From positions 1,178,001 to 1,242,000 of the forward strand of contig NZ_LIPG01000003.1 in NCBI RefSeq assembly GCF_001905505.1: a stretch of 64,000 nucleotides of DNA, read 5' to 3'. This document shows, piece after piece, positions 25,303 through 32,589 of the stretch (position 1 is the stretch's first letter; each line of letters starts with the position of its first letter). The notes beneath the pieces are model-generated. The model was not told the origin of the DNA. It searched no databases and saw nothing but the letters and a program-made list of their open reading frames with translations. The DNA is from Streptomyces sp. CB02058 (GTDB lineage: Bacteria; Actinomycetota; Actinomycetes; Streptomycetales; Streptomycetaceae). The position numbers were made by a program, and so were the translations under genes.

Positions 25303-25755
25303 GTGCGGGCGGTCGACCTGAGCACCCACCCCGGGCATCTGGCCCGGCGTCTCCAGCAGGCGCACCACCTGCTCTGGAACGCGATGGTCTCGCAGGAGAC
25401 CACCTCGCCCCAGTTCGCCGTGCTCAACGCACTGACCGCCGAACCCGGCCTCGACCAGCGCACGGTGGGGGAGCGGGTCGGCCTGGACCGGTCCACCATC
25501 GCCGAGGTCGTCAGCAGGCTGCTGCGCCGGGGGCTGCTCGACAAGGTGCGCGACCCCCACGACGGCCGGCGCTCCCTGCTGCGCCTCACGGAGGAGGGTG
25601 CGGACACCCACCGGAAGCTCGCCCTGCGTACGGTCCGGATGAACCAGGTCTTCCTCGGCCCGCTCTCGGCGGACGAGCAGCGGACGCTCTTCGACCTGAT
25701 GCACCGGGTGGCGGAGGCCGCCGAGGCCCTCCGGGTGCCGGAGGAGGCCAGGTGA
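25303..25755 (+). CDS. pcaV: MarR-family repressor of protocatechuate genes
   Basis: A 150-aa winged-helix regulator, divergent from pcaH. The GTG start is preferred because GAGAGGG lies six bases upstream. With this numbering Arg15 and His21 of THPGHLARRLQQAHHLLW fall where S. coelicolor PcaV binds its ligand protocatechuate. The recognition region reads GERVGLDRSTIAEVVSRLLRRGLLDKVRD, followed by the wing PHDGRRSLLRLT. It should repress pcaHGBL and itself through the two dyads between the genes, and release them when protocatechuate binds. Confidence 0.88.
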   Translation: MRAVDLSTHPGHLARRLQQAHHLLWNAMVSQETTSPQFAVLNALTAEPGLDQRTVGERVGLDRSTIAEVVSRLLRRGLLDKVRDPHDGRRSLLRLTEEGADTHRKLALRTVRMNQVFLGPLSADEQRTLFDLMHRVAEAAEALRVPEEAR

Positions 25756-25816
25756 CGGCGGACCGGGCCCGGAGGTTCGAGGGGACACCCGCGGGCCTTC
25801 GTCCGGAGGTGCTGCT

Positions 25817-26569
25817 CTAGGGAGTGCGGAGGCCGAAGCCCGCGCCGCGGGGGTCGCGGACGACGGCGACCCAGGGGCCGCCGGGGACGTGCCTCGGCGG
25901 TGCGAGCTGCTCGCCGCCCGCGCTCAGCACCGTGGCGGCGGTGGTCTCCGTGTCGGTGACCGTGAAGTAGGGCAGCCAGTGCGGCCCGGTCTCCTCGGCC
26001 TCGTCGGGCGACTGCTCCTTCAGGCCGCCGAAGGCCGCCCCGTCCACGCCCCAGTGGGTGAAGTGCTCCGACGCCTCCACCGTCCAGCCGAACACGGCCG
26101 GATAGAAGGCGAGCGCTCCCTGTGGGTCGGGAGTGCGCAGCTCGGTCCAGCCCAGGGCGCCGGGGGAGTTGAAGCGCCCCGCGCCCGGGAAGGCGCGCCC
26201 CTGCCAGAGACCGAACGCCGCCCCCGACGGATCGGCGGCCACGGCGAACCTGCCCTGGTCGAAGACGTCCATCGGCCCCATCAGCACGGTGCCGCCGGCC
26301 GAGCGCACCGCGTCCGCCGACGCGTCCACGTCCTCGGTGGCGAAGGAGACCGTCCAGGACGGCGGCTGGTCCCGGCGGTAGGCGGGGGTCAGGGCGGCGA
26401 CCGCGTCCTCGCTGATGCGCGCCATCGTGTAGCCGCCCGCCTCGGGGCGGGGGTCGGTCTCGGACCGCCACCCGAAGACCGCCGCGTAGAAGGCCTGGGC
26501 AGCCGGTACGTCCGACGTGCTGAGCTCGACCCAGCAGGGCCCTCCCGGCACCGGCTTCATGAGCTTCAT
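25817..26569 (-). CDS. VOC (glyoxalase/dioxygenase fold) family protein, two-domain
   Basis: A 250-aa protein made of two vicinal-oxygen-chelate modules (about residues 5-115 and 130-248). Each starts with a characteristic strand (GGPCWVELSTSDVPAAQAFYAAVFGW and LGWTELRTPDPQGALAFYPAVFGW) and ends with the family pattern (DPSGAAFGLWQG and DPRGAGFGLRTP). Streptomyces has many such two-module proteins; some act in antibiotic resistance or hydroxylation, but the substrate here is unknown. The start at MKLMKPVPGG is chosen because GGAGG lies eight bases upstream. Confidence 0.82.
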   Translation of the reverse strand: MKLMKPVPGGPCWVELSTSDVPAAQAFYAAVFGWRSETDPRPEAGGYTMARISEDAVAALTPAYRRDQPPSWTVSFATEDVDASADAVRSAGGTVLMGPMDVFDQGRFAVAADPSGAAFGLWQGRAFPGAGRFNSPGALGWTELRTPDPQGALAFYPAVFGWTVEASEHFTHWGVDGAAFGGLKEQSPDEAEETGPHWLPYFTVTDTETTAATVLSAGGEQLAPPRHVPGGPWVAVVRDPRGAGFGLRTP

Positions 26570-26681
26570 CCCGTTTCCTCCCGAGGCGCGGGCGAGTGCG
26601 CGCATTCCTACGCTGTTGTCCAGCACGCTAGAGCGGCGCGGATGAGGCGGCTACCGGAGGCGGAGCCGCGCACGGCTCAGA

Positions 26682-26716
26682 TGTTTTACGGGTGTAACAC
26701 CTGTTAAAGTAAATGA
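26682..26716 (+). promoter_or_regulatory. Promoter with embedded operator for the FUSC-MarR operon; probable leaderless transcript
   Basis: TAAAGT (26705-26710) lies seven bases before the GTG start, so transcription would begin at or near the start codon. No ribosome site is visible. A weak -35 (TGTTTT) is 17 bases upstream. Between them sits the 11-base dyad GGTGTAACACC (26691-26701), placed where a repressor would block RNA polymerase. Confidence 0.5.
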
Positions 26717-28420
26717 GTGAGTGATACAGCCATGCGACCCCGGAAGCCATCCGTCCACAAACTGCCGGTCGCCGGCGTCCTGCGGCTGAGGAGCCCCGCG
26801 GAGACCTGGTACAAGCCCGCGCTGAGCGTGGTGGTCGCCTCGGCGGTCCCGAATCTGCTGCTGTACTCGCTCGACCGGCTCGACCTCGTCATATACACGA
26901 TGGCCGGCTCGCTCTGTGCGCTGTACGGGCACAACCTGCCGTACGCCCGACGGGCCCACACCGTCCTACGGGTGGTTCTCGGCATGGCCGCGGGCTTCGC
27001 CGTCGCCCTGGTCACGGCGTCGCTCACCGACTCGACCGCGGTCCTGATCGCCGTCGGAGCGCTGCTCGCCGCCGTGCAGAAGACGTTCTGCGACGCCACC
27101 CGCATCGGCCCGCCCGGCAACGTGATCTTCGCGTTCGTCACATCCGCCGCGCTCTTCGTCCCGCAGGAGCTGGGACAGGTGCCCGGGCACATGGCGCTCA
27201 TGCTGGCCGCGGGCGCCTTCTCCTGGCTGGTCACGGCGGGGCCGGCCCTCTGGCGCAGGGAGGGGCCCGAGCGACTCGCCACCGCCCGCGCCCTCGACGC
27301 CGCCGCGGCGTACGCGGCGGAACCCGGCCACCGGACCCGGCACGCCGCCGCGGCAGCGGTCCAGGCCGCCTGGCAGGCGCTCCTCGCCTCCGGCCGGCCC
27401 ACCCCCGTACGCCAAGGACTGGAGCGGCTCGTCGTCCACGCCGAGCGCGCGCTCGCCACCACGGCGGTCGACGGCCATGTCCGCGGCGGCGACCCCGGCG
27501 AGCTGCGCCGATGGGCGAAGGAGACCCGGGCGCGCGGCCCCGTACCCAGTCCGCCGCCCGCGCCCGGCACCGTCGAGCAGCTCTTCGGGATCGATGCCGA
27601 ACGGGCCGGTCAGCGCATGCGGCGCGGCAGGCGCGAGGCGCGGCGCAGGCTGCTGCGCGCACTCGGCCCCGGCTCGCCCGTGCTGCCCGTCGCCTTCCGC
27701 ACCCTCCTCGGGACCGCCCTGGCCGGCTATGTCTCCTGGGCGCTCGGCGTGGGCCACCCGTACTGGGCCATCGTCACCGCCGCCTCCGTCTACCAGCCCA
27801 ATCTCGCCCTCTCCTGGAGCAGGGCCGTCCAGCGGACCGTCGGCAACCTCGTCGGCGTCCTGGTCTTCGCCGCGGTCATCCCCGTCGCCCGGGTCGGCCC
27901 GCTGGCCCTCGTGCTGTGCGTCCTGTTCTTCAACTTCGCCGCCGAGGCCCTCATCACCCGCAACTACTGGCTCGGCTCCATCGCCGTCACCCCGATGGCC
28001 CTGCTGATCCTGGAATTCGGCGGCTTCCAGCCGGCGGGCCGGCTCATCACCGACCGCGCCCTGGACACCCTGGTGGGCGTCGCCGTCGGCTTCCTCGCCG
28101 CGGTCGCCGTCACCAACCGGCGCGCCTCCGGCCGTGTGGAGCAGGCCCTCGCCGCGGCCGGGGACGCCAGGCGGCGCGCCGAACGGGCCGTCGCCGACCC
28201 CGAGGCGGACCCTCTGGCGCTCGAGACGGCCCGCCGCCGGCTGACCGCCGCGCTCGTGGAACTGCGCGACGCCAGTGATGTCGCGTCCGGCGAATGGTGG
28301 CAGCGCGCCCTGCCGGAGGAAGAGCTGCTCGCCGCTGAGCAGGCAGGACACCGTACGCTCGCGGCGACAGCACAACGGCAGGGGCTCATCACCCTGCCCC
28401 CGGCGAACGGAGCGGTGTGA
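26717..28420 (+). CDS. FUSC-family inner-membrane exporter
   Basis: A 567-aa membrane protein of the fusaric-acid-resistance/aromatic-acid exporter type. It has the usual two halves: membrane helices at residues about 33-175, a long charged cytoplasmic region (about 180-325), a second helix bundle (about 330-475), then a coiled soluble tail. The second bundle contains VGHPYWAIVTAASVYQPN and RTVGNLVGVLV, the conserved FUSC core. Substrates are likely weak aromatic acids. It overlaps the following marR gene by four bases, so exporter and sensor are made together. The GTG at 26717 may be leaderless; an in-frame ATG is five codons on. Confidence 0.85.
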   Translation: MSDTAMRPRKPSVHKLPVAGVLRLRSPAETWYKPALSVVVASAVPNLLLYSLDRLDLVIYTMAGSLCALYGHNLPYARRAHTVLRVVLGMAAGFAVALVTASLTDSTAVLIAVGALLAAVQKTFCDATRIGPPGNVIFAFVTSAALFVPQELGQVPGHMALMLAAGAFSWLVTAGPALWRREGPERLATARALDAAAAYAAEPGHRTRHAAAAAVQAAWQALLASGRPTPVRQGLERLVVHAERALATTAVDGHVRGGDPGELRRWAKETRARGPVPSPPPAPGTVEQLFGIDAERAGQRMRRGRREARRRLLRALGPGSPVLPVAFRTLLGTALAGYVSWALGVGHPYWAIVTAASVYQPNLALSWSRAVQRTVGNLVGVLVFAAVIPVARVGPLALVLCVLFFNFAAEALITRNYWLGSIAVTPMALLILEFGGFQPAGRLITDRALDTLVGVAVGFLAAVAVTNRRASGRVEQALAAAGDARRRAERAVADPEADPLALETARRRLTAALVELRDASDVASGEWWQRALPEEELLAAEQAGHRTLAATAQRQGLITLPPANGAV

Positions 28421-28923
28421 CCGACGACATCGTGGCCTCGGTGGTACGGCAGTGGCAGGCCGTCAAGCCGGGACTGGACACCGGACCGATGGAGCTCATC
28501 GGCCGCATCAACCGCTGCGCGGCCCTGCTCCAGCAGGCCGAGGACGCCCCGCTGCGGGCCGCCGGACTGACCCGGGCCGAATTCGATCTGCTCGGCGCGA
28601 TGCGGCGCACCGACCGCGAGCTGACCCCGGGTGAGCTGGCCCGCGAGACGTTCTCCTCCGGCGCCGCCGTCACCAAGCGGCTGCGCGCCCTCCAGGAAGC
28701 CGGTCTGATCGGCCGCCGCAGTGACGCCCGCGACCGCAGGGTCGCCCATGTCGGGCTGACCGACGAGGGGCGCGACCTGGTCGACCGGCTGCTGCCCGAA
28801 CAGCTCGCCTACGAGCGGTCGGTGCTCTCCGGGCTGGACGACGAGACGCGCGGCGGGCTCAGCGAACAGCTCGGCGAGCTGCTGGTGCAGTTGGAGGGCC
28901 GCCTCGGCGGAGGCCGCCGCTGA
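28417..28923 (+). CDS. MarR-family transcriptional regulator
   Basis: A 168-aa winged-helix protein. The DNA-binding part reads ELTPGELARETFSSGAAVTKRLRALQEAGLIGR, followed by the wing RRSDARDRRVAHVGLTDEG. The dimer helices are at both ends. GTG start inside the FUSC stop (GTGA). MarR proteins next to exporters usually repress the operon until a phenolic substrate appears; the dyad within the operon promoter is the likely site. Confidence 0.9.
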   Translation: MTDDIVASVVRQWQAVKPGLDTGPMELIGRINRCAALLQQAEDAPLRAAGLTRAEFDLLGAMRRTDRELTPGELARETFSSGAAVTKRLRALQEAGLIGRRSDARDRRVAHVGLTDEGRDLVDRLLPEQLAYERSVLSGLDDETRGGLSEQLGELLVQLEGRLGGGRR

Positions 28924-29131
28924 CGGATCGTCGCTCCCTCGGCGAGGGGTCGAGCATGGGGGCCTGCCTCACTCTCCGTCACGATGCTGGGGTGTGGTGA
29001 GCCGTCGCTTCCGGCGGTCGGGCGGGCGTTCGACCGCGGCGCGGCATCGGGACGGCTGGGCGCCCGCGTATGCGTACACCCGTCCGTCGCTCAAGTATCT
29101 GCTCCTTTTCGATCCGATTCGATCGCATGTA

Positions 29132-29162
29132 CCCCTGTCCCGTTGTGCGGGACGGGGGTTTT
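29132..29162 (+). terminator. Intrinsic terminator with T-tract
   Basis: An 11-bp stem with one G-T pair and a TTGTG loop, directly followed by TTTT. This E. coli-like form is rare in the window and lies 200 bases after the marR stop, so it may end a leader or small RNA rather than marR itself. Confidence 0.6.
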
Positions 29163-29254
29163 CGTATGTGCGGGAGTTTTTCGCTCAAATGCTCGCATTA
29201 TTTGGCGTTATCGCTGGAAACTCATGAGTCACCCCGAGGTGCCTTCGTGAGATC

Positions 29255-29293
29255 TTGTCCTGTCCAGCAGGACAAAGTAGTCCGGTTTGGACT
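29255..29293 (+). other. Tandem stem-loops in the conservon upstream region
   Basis: TTGTCCTG-TCCAG-CAGGACAA (8-bp stem) is followed after three bases by AGTCC-GGTTT-GGACT (5-bp stem). Both loops have five bases. Confidence 0.4.
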
Positions 29294-29526
29294 GATTCCC
29301 CGTGGGTGTCACTCCCTGCACACGCCTGACGGCGGTGAGTGCGAAAACTGGCGAGTGTATTACCGCCGGCGTGCTCGCGCAGGGGGTTGGGCGAATGTGC
29401 CGAAGCACTGATCTGATCTGGCTAGGCTCACGCGCAGTGAAGTCGAGTTGATATGAATTCGCGCACTCGTTCATAACTGTCCGAACAAGTGCGTATACCT
29501 CCCGAATCAACCGCCAGAGGGTTTAG

Positions 29527-31149
29527 ATGGTCCGTGTTGAATCACCGCCGACCAACAGAGACATCCCCGTGATCCGCGCCGCACTCCTGCCCGTTGTGCT
29601 GATGGCCGGAGCCACCACCGCCGGCGCGGTGCCGGTCGCCGGGGACACGCGGGTGGCAGTCGTCCTGTGCGGTGCGATCGCCACCGTCGTGGTCGCCACG
29701 CTCGCCGTCGTACTCAACCGCCGCAGCCGGGCGACGCGTGTCCAGCGCGCGCAGTACGAACAGCGCATCGCGTTCCTGGAACACCGCATCGCCACGCACG
29801 ACCAGGAGACCGTACGGCTCACCAAGGAGCTCCTGCCCGCCGCGATCCGCAGGCTGCGTGCCAGCAACTCGCCGCAGGAGGTGATGCGCGACATCGTCGA
29901 CGCCGACGAGACCTACCGCAACCTCCCCAAGGCACAGCGCGCCCTGGTCCTCCAGGTCCTCGACATCATCGACAACGAGGAGGCGATGCGTGACTCCGCG
30001 CAGCGCGCCTTCGTCAGTGTCGCCCGTCGCGTCCAGGCCATCGTCCACCGGCAGGCCAGTGAGCTCAGGGAGATGGAGGACCACCACGGGCGCAACCCCG
30101 AGGTCTTCGACGACCTGCTCCGCATCGACCACGGCACCGCGCTGATCGGCCGGCTCGCCGACTCCATCGCCGTGCTCGGCGGCGCCCGCCCCAGCCGCCA
30201 GTGGCCCAAGGCCGTACCGCTCTTCAGCGTGCTGCGCGGAGCGATGTCCCGCATCCTCGAGTACCAGCGCGTCGACCTGCACTCGATCGCCAAGGTCGCC
30301 ATCGTCGGCACGGCCGTCGAACCGCTGATCCACGCCTGCGCCGAACTCCTCGACAACGCGACCCGCTACTCGCCGCCCCAGACGCGGGTGCACGTCACCG
30401 CGGTCGAGGTGCAGACCGGCATCGCCATCGAGATCGAGGACGGCGGCGTCAGCCTCAGCGAGGAGGCGCGTGCGCGGGCCGAGAACATGCTCGCCCAGGC
30501 CCAGGCCGGCATCAACATGAACGACCTCGGGGAGTCCCCGCGCCTCGGCATGGCCGTGGTCGGCAGGCTCGCCCGGATGTACCAACTCCAGGTCTCCCTG
30601 CGGCAGTCCGCGTACGGCGGTGTCCGCGCCGTGCTCGTCGTGCCCCGCGACATGATCACCACCGGGCCCGCTCCCGGCATCGCGCACGGCATCGGCGCCA
30701 CCTCGCGGCCCCAGAGCTCGCTCGACATGTCGCAGATGCAGCACGTCGTGCCCCCGCGCGGCAAGAACAAGGTGCGCCCCACCGCGACCGGGCCCGTCCC
30801 GTCGGTCGCCGCTCCGGCCGCCCCCGTCCCCGCACCGGCGGTATCCGCAGCACGGCCCGCCGCCCCGGCGGCCTCCATGGGGGACGACGAGATCGTGGTC
30901 ACCGAGTGGACCGCGGGCGGGCTTCCGCAGCGCCGCAGCCGGGGCCGCGCACCGCTCGGCTCGCACAACCTCCCGCAGCAGTCCGCGCCGGCCGCCGAGC
31001 CCCCCGCCGCGCGCAACGGACACGGCGGCGACACGGCACCTCCCGGTCTCTGGCTGGAGGCATTCACCCAGGCGGTCAACGGTGTGCCCAAGGACCAGGA
31101 CAACGGCGAAGACTCTGACGACGCGTGGGACAAGGGAGACCAGAAGTGA
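29527..31149 (+). CDS. cvnA: Conservon sensor-kinase-like protein (CvnA)
   Basis: A 540-aa membrane protein. Two N-terminal helices (residues about 19-38 and 44-66) form a short anchor with almost no extracellular loop. A helical region follows (LRIDHGTALIGRLADSIAVLGG), then a GHKL ATPase with N-box ACAELLDNATRYSPP and G2-like SPRLGMAVVGRLARMYQLQV. A Pro/Ala-rich tail runs from about 385. In S. coelicolor, CvnA-D form a membrane complex likened to a G-protein-coupled receptor. Autophosphorylation has not been clearly shown for this class. First of five same-direction genes. Confidence 0.88.
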   Translation: MVRVESPPTNRDIPVIRAALLPVVLMAGATTAGAVPVAGDTRVAVVLCGAIATVVVATLAVVLNRRSRATRVQRAQYEQRIAFLEHRIATHDQETVRLTKELLPAAIRRLRASNSPQEVMRDIVDADETYRNLPKAQRALVLQVLDIIDNEEAMRDSAQRAFVSVARRVQAIVHRQASELREMEDHHGRNPEVFDDLLRIDHGTALIGRLADSIAVLGGARPSRQWPKAVPLFSVLRGAMSRILEYQRVDLHSIAKVAIVGTAVEPLIHACAELLDNATRYSPPQTRVHVTAVEVQTGIAIEIEDGGVSLSEEARARAENMLAQAQAGINMNDLGESPRLGMAVVGRLARMYQLQVSLRQSAYGGVRAVLVVPRDMITTGPAPGIAHGIGATSRPQSSLDMSQMQHVVPPRGKNKVRPTATGPVPSVAAPAAPVPAPAVSAARPAAPAASMGDDEIVVTEWTAGGLPQRRSRGRAPLGSHNLPQQSAPAAEPPAARNGHGGDTAPPGLWLEAFTQAVNGVPKDQDNGEDSDDAWDKGDQK

Positions 31150-31553
31150 TCCAGCAACGGGGAAACATGGACTGGATGCTCAAGGAACTGGCCGACGACG
31201 TACCGAGCATCCACCAGATCGTGGTGCTCTCCGCCGACGGACTGCGCATCGCCCGCCACGGCGGTGACCCCGACGTCGCCGACCGCCTCGCCGCCGCCTG
31301 CGCCGGGCTGCAGAGCCTGGCGGCGGCCGTCGCCACCGAAATCCCCTACAGCGACGGCCTGATGAAGCTCGTCGTCATCGAGGTCACCGGAGGGTTCTTC
31401 TACCTGATGGCGGCCGGAACCGGCGCCTACCTCGCGGTGCTGGCCGGGGAGACGGTCGACGCCGGCCTCGTCGGAGCCCGCATGCGCGACATGGTCGTCC
31501 GCATCGGCGCGCATCTGACGAGTCCTCCGCGCCACGACGGGCAGGCCGGATGA
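31146..31553 (+). CDS. cvnB: Conservon roadblock/LC7 protein (CvnB)
   Basis: A 135-aa roadblock-fold protein. The core reads DWMLKELADDVPSIHQIVVLSADGLRIARHGG, then AAGTGAYLAVLAGETVDAGLVG, as in MglB-like regulators of small GTPases. It probably binds the CvnD GTPase. The GTG start overlaps the cvnA stop by four bases. An ATG seven codons later (GGGGAA upstream) is the alternative. Confidence 0.88.
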   Translation: MIQQRGNMDWMLKELADDVPSIHQIVVLSADGLRIARHGGDPDVADRLAAACAGLQSLAAAVATEIPYSDGLMKLVVIEVTGGFFYLMAAGTGAYLAVLAGETVDAGLVGARMRDMVVRIGAHLTSPPRHDGQAG

Positions 31554-31918
31554 GCCCTCCCCGACGAGAACGCCGCAAGGCCGACCCGGAACTGAGCGAC
31601 CCGGAACGGCTGTATGTGATCACCGGTGACACCGACGGCGAGAGAGCGGCACTCGACCTCGTCACGATGGTGGTGGCACAGGCCGATCCGTCGCCCACGG
31701 TCCAGCCCGAGCAGGCCGCGATCCTGCGGCTCTGCAAGGCGCCGCTGTCCGTCGCGGAGATCTCGGCCTATCTGAGCCTGCCCTTCAGCGTGGTCACCTC
31801 GCTCCTGACAGAACTCCTGGCGACCGAACTGATCGAATCGCGCGCGCCCATCGTCCGCGCCGCGCTCCCGGACCGGTCCCTCCTCGAAGCGGTGATGCAT
31901 GGACTTCAGAAGCTCTGA
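31550..31918 (+). CDS. cvnC: Conservon DUF742 protein (CvnC)
   Basis: A 122-aa DUF742 protein with a winged-helix-like core (CKAPLSVAEISAYLSLPFSVVTSLLTELLATELIES). The family is found almost only in conservons. Despite the fold, it is thought to act in the membrane complex rather than on DNA. ATGA overlap with cvnB; its last 20 bases overlap cvnD. Confidence 0.88.
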   Translation: MSPPRRERRKADPELSDPERLYVITGDTDGERAALDLVTMVVAQADPSPTVQPEQAAILRLCKAPLSVAEISAYLSLPFSVVTSLLTELLATELIESRAPIVRAALPDRSLLEAVMHGLQKL

Positions 31919-32513
31919 CACGATCACGGGCCCCCGCAGCCAGGACGTCCTTCCCAGCACGGCCACGGCCGCGGTGAAGGTCGTCGTCGTCGGAGGGTTC
32001 GGGGTCGGCAAGACGACCATGGTCGGCTCGGTGAGCGAGATCCGGCCCCTGACGACCGAAGAGACCATGACCCAGGCCGGCGTCGGCGTGGACGACAACG
32101 TCGGCGTGGAGACGAAGACCGCCACCACCGTCGCCATGGACTTCGGCCGGATCAGCCTCAGCGAAGAACTGATCCTCTATCTGTTCGGCACCCCCGGCCA
32201 GGAACGCTTCTGGTTCCTGTGGAACGGGCTCTTCGAGGGAGCGCTCGGAGCCGTCGTCCTGATCGACACCCGGCGGCTCCAGGTCAGCTTCGACGTCATC
32301 GGCAGGCTGGAGGAGCGCGGGGTGCCCTTCGTCGTTGCCGTCAACACCTTCCCCGACGCACCGCACCACCCCGTCGAGGCACTGCGAAGTGCCCTCGATC
32401 TGCCGGACGAGGTCCCGATGATCGACTGCGACGCCCGGCTGCGCGCCTCCAGCCGCGACGTGCTGATGACCCTGATGCGCTATCTGCACAGCCTCGCCGT
32501 GCCGCTCGCCTGA
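31899..32513 (+). CDS. cvnD: Conservon small GTPase (CvnD)
   Basis: A 204-aa Ras-like GTPase. The P-loop is GGFGVGKTT (residues 32-40), switch II is FGTPGQERF (96-104), and the base-recognition motif is VAVNTFPDA in place of NKxD. The threonine before PGQ and the non-standard NTF motif are typical of the CvnD/MglA-like group. It starts 20 bases inside cvnC. Partner of CvnB and CvnC. Confidence 0.9.
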   Translation: MDFRSSDTITGPRSQDVLPSTATAAVKVVVVGGFGVGKTTMVGSVSEIRPLTTEETMTQAGVGVDDNVGVETKTATTVAMDFGRISLSEELILYLFGTPGQERFWFLWNGLFEGALGAVVLIDTRRLQVSFDVIGRLEERGVPFVVAVNTFPDAPHHPVEALRSALDLPDEVPMIDCDARLRASSRDVLMTLMRYLHSLAVPLA

Positions 32514-32534
32514 CGACGGCACACCTACGCCTCC

Positions 32535-32563
32535 GAACGGGCCCTGTCCCCATGCGCCCGTTC
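32535..32563 (+). other. Stem-loop between cvnD and cvnE
   Basis: An 8-bp stem (GAACGGGC and complement) with a 13-base loop in the only real gap of the operon (76 bases). It may lower P450 expression relative to cvnA-D. Confidence 0.35.
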
Positions 32564-32589
32564 TCGTACGCCTCATTCCTGGAGCCACT

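Larger units (their letters stand above)
28924..29526. other. 603-base non-coding region between marR and the conservon
   Basis: No convincing gene on either strand. Base composition shifts to clearly lower GC than the flanks. It holds a terminator with a T-tract, a tandem stem-loop pair, and a TAGGCT hexamer (29423-29428) that could be the -10 of the conservon promoter, though no good -35 is seen. The region could hide a small RNA or long leader. Confidence 0.5.
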
